Shown: piece by piece, positions 57,801 through 64,000 of the stretch
Layout of the letters: each line of letters begins with the position of its first letter
Position numbering within the stretch: the first letter of the stretch is position 1
Assembly: GCA_026419785.1 (NCBI GenBank)
Contig: JAODTK010005409.1
Span: 124,001-188,000, forward strand
DNA from: Sclerodactyla briareus
Lineage: Eukaryota > Echinodermata > Holothuroidea > Dendrochirotida > Sclerodactylidae
Direction: 5' to 3'
Length of the DNA stretch: 64,000 nucleotides
The notes under the pieces: model-generated
The model's input: only the letters and a program-made list of their open reading frames with translations
The model's database searches: none
What the model was told of the DNA's origin: nothing
Position numbers and translations under genes: made by a program

Positions 57801-59526
57801 CCGCTCATCCTCTTCCCCGTATTGCAGCCCACTAATTGCAGACATTAGCTATTTGTAGAGGGGGCTTACCACATTCGATCACAGGGGTGAATACTTTCCC
57901 ATGGCGACCCCCCCTCCCCTATCCTCCACCACAACACCCCAACCCTAAAAAACTAGGCACCCCTCTGAGGAATCCCCTACTAGACTACCCCCATGAGTTT
58001 GTTCTTTACTTTGACCTCCTGGCAAAAAAAAAATCTAACCCACATTCAAAACGTCCCAAGGCAAACTTTTTTTACCAATTCTGACTCTGATTAGGTCTAA
58101 ACATATGGATTTCGGTTTTACATGGAAATTTGATTTCAAGGACTTCCTTACATCTTCAACAGAATGTAAACAGAGTTTCTGACTGTGGAGTGGCACAAAA
58201 GGTCATGACACATTTAATTAATGTAGGGGGTGAGTTTTGTTGGATTGGTGTCAGGCCCTAATTGCTGGAATACCCCTGTGGGAGGGGCTGTCTGTATGGA
58301 TAATTTGGCTATAAACGCTATGGTGACTGCTTAGAAGTGTGGGGGAGGGGGGGGGGGGGGGGGGGGGAGGGCAGACAGCCAAACCACATTTACAGGAAAT
58401 GCCCAGTCTCGTCCCCATCAGTGCCCCCCCACCACAAAACAAGAAATAATGAATGGTTTATTGGGCTAATGGTTTGTTTTGGACAGTTTTTGAGGTATTA
58501 TGACAGGGAGTTGGGGGCCCCTAGCCTTACCTCTGTGAATATCTTCCCAGGTGAAAGTATTGATAATACAATGTTCATATTGTGGGTTTTTCACTGTTTA
58601 TCCCCATTTCCTGGTAATGGGGGTCAGACAAGATAACTGAGGTGGCCAGGGGTTGGGGGCAGGGTTGTAGCTGGAGGTCACCAGACGGTGAAATGTGCCA
58701 TCAACCTGTGAGCTAAATTATGCGTATTTCCTTGGAAAACTGGATAAACCCTCCTTGAAAGGGAATATTTTTTTTTCCTATACCCCCCCGGTGTCACTGT
58801 TTACAGATGAGGAGATAGGGTCACGTAGGGTCAATGATGGCACTGTCTTTGTCGAAAGACAATAGCCTCTGTCTCTTGGAGGAGAGGTGGAGTGGTCTCG
58901 GGAGCGAACAGGTGTAGTTGACTGTTGGACCACAGACATTCTCATGAACTGTCTAAAAAAAAAAGTAGATATCGTGATTGATCAAGGTCACAGGTGGGAT
59001 GTTTGGTTTTGGAGGTTGCACCCAAAATTCTGCCAAATTGTGCTGTTTCAGCTGATGGAAGTGATATGGGAGTTCACTCAGAAGCCAGTTATTGAGGTCT
59101 TTGCAGTTAGGAGATTTTCAAATTTCAATCATGGATTATTTGCTCATTCATTGTTTGGGTCTATCTCTCGTTTCAATAAAAAAGATCAGTATGAATGGGG
59201 GGGGGGGGTTTGGTTGGGGATTTATTTAGGGGTATTGGTTCGGGGCGAGCAGCTGAGTTGGAGGGGGGGGAATTCTAAAGAGAGGGGCTGAGAAAAGCAG
59301 GCGTGGTATCAGTGACGTGGCAAACAACATTCAGGTTTGTAATAAATTAACAGCAAGTTGTAGTAAAAGTTTTTTGCTTGGTGACTGTGGCTTGCAGTTG
59401 CGATGGGTTGAGGTCTCGTTGACCACTTCCGGATTGGGTTACTGGGGTTCGTTAAATATTTGCAATAATTTTTGTCAGTTGGCTGTGAAGTCACTTTGAA
59501 CTTCCGCCTCTCCATGTTCTGCGAAA
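54886..59526. other. No gene seen; G/C tracts
   Basis: G21 at 58347-58367, a C-tract at about 57326-57338 and T/G runs at 57660-57681. A 134-codon plus-strand frame at 58887-59291 and 88-codon frame at 56927-57193 have no splice context or recognisable motif. Confidence 0.35.
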
Positions 59527-59749
59527 ATGGTTGGTGGACCGGAAATACACACACTGATCACGTTTCGGAGTGGATGTAAAATGGCGGCGGTCCCTGGAGC
59601 AGGTTTGGGGCCCTTCCAAGTAAAATACCTGAAAATCACCAAATATTTAAATGGTCATCAGCATCCTTCAAAAGCTTATTCATTTGGGGTGTTGACAACA
59701 GAAGAACCGTTTCTTTTTCACGAAAGGAATGCTGGGGCTGTGAAGAAGT
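59527..59749 (+). CDS. Candidate first exon with YY1/ETS-like context (opposite strand also open)
   Basis: Plus strand from ATG (context GCGAAAATGG) to AAGT|GTGAGT at 59750: 74 codons plus one base. Reads MVGGPEIHTLITFRSGCKMA, AVPGAGLGPFQVKYLKITKY, LNGHQHPSKAYSFGVLTTEE, PFLFHERNAGAVKK. AAAATGGCGGC (YY1-like) lies inside, and CACTTCCGG and ACTTCCGC (ETS-like) within 110 bp upstream, as in many animal promoters. Against it, the minus strand at 59636-59745 is also open after a strong acceptor (ACTCACACTTCTTCACAG) and reads PQHSFREKETVLLLSTPQMN. That would be phase-compatible with the exon at 60158-60322. Strand unresolved. Confidence 0.35.
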
Positions 59750-60157
59750 GTGAGTAATGCTAAACCAGTAAGCTGAAAGGCCTAGTGATTCCAAAAATTT
59801 CCCGACCCCAGAAAACTGGGGGTTCATGTACTCATTATGGGGAAACCCACATGCCATATATGAGCTTGATCCAATCCAGGTAGGGGCAAGTTATCATGTT
59901 CACAACAAACCAATTTGCACAATTCCCCACCCCACCCCGTTGTTCACCAAAATGATTTCCAATCTAACCAACAAGAATTGGGATCATGCACTCTCCCATG
60001 AGAAATGCTGCATACTAAATTCCAAACTAATTGGGTCATTTCTCACTTACGAACCTGTTCACAAGGTTTTCAAGACTTTGGGCCTCTTTTGATCTCAGAT
60101 GACTTTGACCTCACCAATCAACTTAGAGTTCCCCCCCCCCTCCCCCCTCCTTCATAC

Positions 60158-60322
60158 CTCTGTCAGGTTGAAATTCCTCTTGACTCCACTTTCAGACAAG
60201 CGTCTGAAAACTTTTTTGTGCCCAGTCTTTTTGATTTTCTTTCTGCATCTATGAAGCACATTGCACAACTCTTTAGTTGAATTTTGCACTAGATCTGACC
60301 AATTTATTTTATCATCATTAAC
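60158..60322 (-). CDS. Candidate 55-codon internal exon, lysine-rich
   Basis: Minus strand between TTTTGGATCAG (acceptor, ends 60323) and CAGAG|GTATGA (donor from 60157). Exactly 55 open codons, phase 0 at both ends: VNDDKINWSDLVQNSTKELC, NVLHRCRKKIKKTGHKKVF, RRLSESGVKRNFNLTE. A helix followed by a strongly basic stretch suggests nucleic-acid binding or nuclear localisation, which is inference from composition. The phase would allow splicing to PQHSFREKE at 59745 on the same strand. Family not recognised. Confidence 0.5.
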
Positions 60323-60559
60323 CTGATCCAAAACAATCAAGATCATGTATTAATTATGGGAGAACCCATATACAAGGCATGGCTTTAGGGCCAATCCTGG
60401 TGATGTTTTGAGTCAGGAATCAAAAGAGGGGCGCTATTCATTTCATCAGATCTGATGAACAAAATTGGAATTCTGGGAAAGATAGACTGATGCATGATGG
60501 CTCTACTATCTAGTCACAGCAGAGTATCAGCCTTGTCAGCTGCAGGTGAGCTCTCTACA

Positions 60560-60865
60560 AGTCATCATTCTCTTCGTCGTTCCTGTCATTCCGATCTGTC
60601 GTTTACATTCACTCATAACTTTCTAACCTGTACATGCATCAGGTTAAAACGTGGTGAGTGGATGAAGTCAGTCCACTAGCTAGGCTGAGTAATAATTTTG
60701 TTTGCATCGTGTGATCAGATTTTCATTGAACCAGTATTACCCTAATTAGTCCTTCCCCACAGCCATGCCTATTGACGTCTCTGTGAGAGAGAGTGTTTAC
60801 ATTCCTCCTATCTCTGCAGAGTAGGCAGTAGTTCGAAGGGAATGTTCATTTTATCTGTCCAGCAG
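60560..60865 (+). repeat. Dispersed repeat, copy 2 (pair of 4800-5152)
   Basis: Parallel to 4800-5152 over its length with indels (GTGGATGAAG, CTAGCTAGGCTGAGTAA, TCTCTGTGAGAGA, CTATCTCTGCAGAG, GGGAATGTTCATTT). Confidence 0.6.
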
Positions 60866-60947
60866 GTCAAGATAATCTAATACATTGATCCTAGCAATAG
60901 CCTGAGTAGTACTTTATTCTGCTAATATAACTCACCGTCTTAAGGTG

Positions 60948-62232
60948 CTTTTAACTAGGCACCGAAGGTGCGAATGTCGAATCGCAACAAAGAACTATTT
61001 TTTTCCTCTCCTGTTTTCCTTTTTATATGGGTCTATTTAATCAGGCCCGCGATCCGCGATTGTGCGAATGTGCGATTTTTTGTCGCGGGTCGCTACAAAA
61101 ACCGAATTGTCCCGAGACAATTCAAATCGCGTTTCGCGCAGCCGACAGCTCACGATTTAGACCGATATGAACCCCGAATGGACAACCGTATACTGATAAG
61201 TTCAAGTATTTTGCTGCAAATAGGCTATCGTGTCAATACATCGTGCATTTCCCCTTCATTTCGCCGTTGATAGGCCTACATAGTCCTATTGCATTTTCTA
61301 ACTTGCCAAGTTCTCATAGACGCTTGATTGATTGTTGGCGGAGCTTTTTATAACCTGATCGGTGGCGAATTCTCCCCAGGTCTCGGGAATCTTCCTCAAT
61401 CGGGTTTCTATAGATCTCTTCGGGAATTGACCCAGCCCGGATGTATATTTCTATCTTCTTCTGACCCACCCAGGCATAAAATAACCAAAACTACTGAACA
61501 ACGTCATCCTGGAAAATGTGTCATGTCTATTATAACCCTGCCCACTCATGCATGCTCTCTAAAGCAATGTGAAAAATTTCACTCTACGAAGTAGTCACTC
61601 AGCAAACACTCGAATGTAGAGTGGACTTTCCCTATAGATTGGAGTACACTCTTAATGGGCGAAGATCCTACTCGTGCTCCCTATGTAAACATTGGAGTGG
61701 TCAGTCAGCACACTTCAAGTCAACTTCAGAAGAGGGAAGTAATGCTCCATAATGGGCGAGACGTTCTCACAATGGAGTGAAAATTGAGTGTTATCACACC
61801 GCGAGCACTTCATGGGAGTGTACAATTCACTCTTTGTTTTAGACAGTGTTGTCGCCCATTTCATTTGACAATTCTCGAAGGTACATACAGGCCCATATCC
61901 CTATAGTCCTATAGGCCCATAGCCTACAGCGTTGTTCGTCAAATTGGGTGAAACTGCGTCCTCCTCTTTATTTCTTCAATGAGGAGTTCTATCCTGTGGC
62001 ATAATGTATCTTGCCTAAATTGTGTGCTTTGCGAGGGCCATGTTTCTTGTCTGTTTTCGCGCTCAAAGACGCTAAATAGCCGCTTATCTAGTTCTGTGTT
62101 CACCCTGCGAATTTTATTTCGCGAGTCGCGATTCGCGTGCCTATGAATACCACCCCCCGCGACACGCGCATGCTCTTCCCCAGGCGAATCGCGTTAATTT
62201 TTTCGCCTATCCGCTTCGCGTGCCTAGTAAAA
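60948..62232. mobile_element. Candidate TIR DNA transposon, ~1.28 kb, non-autonomous
   Basis: CTTTTAACTAGGCACCGAAG at 60948 is matched on the opposite strand by TTTTACTAGGCACGCGAAG ending at 62232, after which similarity fades into CGCGA-rich sequence on both sides. No transposase frame is evident inside. It contains a cluster of GAGTG/CACTC pentamers (61580-61840) and repeat B copy 2. Target-site duplication not clear. Confidence 0.4.
61925..62035 (+). repeat. Dispersed repeat B, copy 2
   Basis: Same ordered words as 26010-26112: AATGAGGAGTTCTATCCTGT, ATCTTGCCTAAATTGTGTGC. Confidence 0.7.
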
Positions 62233-62439
62233 CAGCTAGAGTGTTTTCACCTAATCACAATTTGTATTGGGAACTGAGCTGGAATTGCCAGACTGAATTG
62301 CCCAAAGGGTAATATTATTCAAACTGTAGATGCTATTGATATTGATATGGTGTCAACATCTATTGACAAATTTTTTGGAGGTCATTGGGCGGTCATTTCA
62401 AGGTCCTCTGAGGTCAAAGTGCTGAATGTTCATAATCAT

Positions 62440-62990
62440 TCAAACTAAAGCTAGAAGGTTGAAAGTTGAGAATATGTGGCTGAGCTTCGGTCTCCGCCGC
62501 TGCCGGAAAATTAAGGCTGTTAGCGCATAATTCTTCACGAGTTATCTGATTGCTTTGAAATTTGGTACACACGTCCGCCCTAATGAAATCTCGGATGAGT
62601 TCGAAAGTGGGCCTCACTGTCATTTCTGCTGTCCTCTATTTTTTATGTAGGTTTTGCACAAAATCTGAGGTTATCCCTTTCACCACGACAGGTGGTGGGG
62701 ACAAAAGTTGGTCCGAATAACATGACCCGGTGATTTCTAGGTCACCAGAGTTCAATTGTGGGTTTTTTTCTCAATTTTTCAACTCGTGTAATCGAAACAA
62801 AACTCGTGGAATTGGCCGCTGGAGTCCTGAACAACATGAAATGTCATTTCAAGGTCCAGGCGTCAATATGCATAAATTCATGCACTTTCTATTTCTGCTG
62901 TCGTATTGATCGAAACTTGGAGAATGTGGACCTGTATACATTGCTCCTAAACAACAGGTAGGGGCATTTCAAAGTCAGCCAGAGGTCAAA
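62440..62990 (+). repeat. Dispersed repeat family A, copy 4
   Basis: CTCCGCCGCTGCCGG, TTATCTGATTGCTTTGAAAT, TTGGTACACACGTCCG, AAATCTCGGATGAGTTCG and GTAGGTTTTGCAC follow the order of the 14-kb copy. Preceded by several GGTCA hexamers, like the 590-bp array. Open frames inside are incidental. Confidence 0.7.
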
Positions 62991-64000
62991 TGGACCTAAT
63001 TCAATGTGCTTTCCCTGAACGAGGTCTACTAAGGCCTTTCTCCTTGCGGGGAACACAGGTCTATTATTATTTAGAGTAATGCAGCTGCTATAAGACAACC
63101 TCTGGCTCATGTGCATCATTTTTCAGTCATTTTCAATTATCTGCATTACAAACTGTTCGGTATGTTCTCATGTATGTATGTGTGTCATCAAACTTGATCA
63201 ATTGCCCTACCGCTGCCACCCTTACTTATCTACTACTTAACCTACTTTTACTTACCTGCCCATTGGTGCATCAGAGGGTGGGGGGGTCAGGGAGCAAGCA
63301 GCCACACCCCCCTGTTAGGAGCGTCACATAAGGTACGAAGGATTTTTCTCTCTCGATTATGAATAAATAAATAAAGTGCAAGAGAAATCAGGTAAATGTG
63401 AAAGGAAGTGAATTTAGAGTTGTTTATTATTATCCCCCCAGAGGTTAGGATGAGCTCTTAATTGCATGTAGGATGAGATCAAAATCAGGTGTGGTTCATC
63501 CTCTGTGGGGGCGCAAATCAATACTCTTGACCTGCCCCCCTACAAACACCCTTGTGATGCCACTGTACAGAGGCGGGGCAGACGGGAGGGACACATCCCC
63601 CCCCAAAAATTAATGGGACCGTTCCCCCTAAAATAATTTTTACCAAATGAAATTTGAAATTCAACTCAACACAACTCGACCATTGACGTATCCTTCTCGA
63701 TAGCCGGACATTAGGATATAGACATCGATTAATAACAGGCCTACATATGTGAAAACTAGTACCGTTTGCCCGTACCGACCCGTGCCGCCTGGATCTGGCT
63801 ATCTTCGTGCAGCTTGTTAGCGAATCTGTAATCGAATGGGAAATATTCACCTCCGCCTATTTGAAATGTGAAAAGAAACTAGAGTGGTAGCACTGTACCC
63901 ACAACCATATGTCCGATCGAACATTTCGAACATAGTTCCAGTTGAAGCACCGGTAAATAATGTGATACATCACTCAAATAACTTGTGTAATTGATATCCT
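62991..64000. other. No supported feature
   Basis: A minus-strand frame at 63518-63850 contains a phrase (GGGCVPPVCPA) built on G/C tracts. A minus-strand donor-like GGGCAG|GTAAGTA near 63252 lacks a convincing exon. Confidence 0.3.

Noticed and set aside
58887-59291. 134-codon plus-strand frame
   Set aside because: No splice boundaries, no motif, crosses G tracts; not convincing as an exon.

Overview
This is a window of animal nuclear DNA, gene-poor and rich in repeats. There is no bacterial gene density, no operons and no long open frames. What coding sequence can be recognised comes as short open stretches bounded by GT/AG splice signals. Frequent TAGGCCTA-type words, long C or G homopolymers, tRNA-derived SINEs, several MITE-like families and a tyrosine-recombinase (DIRS/Ngaro-type) retrotransposon fit a marine invertebrate. 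An echinoderm-like deuterostome is my best guess, held at low confidence.

Layout. 1.9-4.6 kb (minus): the 5' part of an ankyrin-repeat gene (exons 4445-4591 and 3696-3942, possibly two more downstream), with a dispersed repeat upstream. 8.4-11.5 kb: two copies of a dispersed repeat family, then a tandem array of four ~590-bp units dense in AGGTCA-like half-sites. 11.6-15.4 kb: an inverted pair, a tRNA-derived SINE, a three-copy tandem repeat, a third dispersed-family copy, and a ~205-codon coding-like segment of unknown family with frameshifts and a stop (minus, 14749-15374). 17.0-19.3 kb: a large AT-rich inverted pair. 26.7-33.4 kb: a GC-rich island holding a decayed DIRS/Ngaro-like element. 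It has a ~100-125-bp internal array, reverse transcriptase, an RNase H remnant and a tyrosine recombinase, followed by two homologous inverted-repeat 'end modules' that flank a 90-bp array.

33-64 kb: mostly non-coding sequence with scattered candidate exons. Minus-strand candidates lie at 37.9, 38.6-38.9, 41.1-41.3, 43.5-43.7, 48.6-48.8, 49.9-50.1 and 60.2-60.3 kb. Plus-strand candidates lie at 35.6, 52.9, 54.1 and 59.5 kb. There are two minisatellites (21-bp units at 45.2-45.8 kb, 19-bp units at 47.4-47.8 kb), a tRNA-SINE (54.6-54.9 kb), a candidate TIR element (60.9-62.2 kb) and a fourth dispersed-family copy (62.4-63.0 kb).

A recurring feature is that convincing protein segments are broken by single-base changes, often in homopolymers: both ankyrin exons, the 15-kb segment, the 38.7-kb exon and the transposon reverse transcriptase. 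Either these copies are decaying or the consensus carries homopolymer errors, so reading frames here should be treated with caution. Product names are given only where motifs support them. Most candidate exons belong to families I do not recognise.
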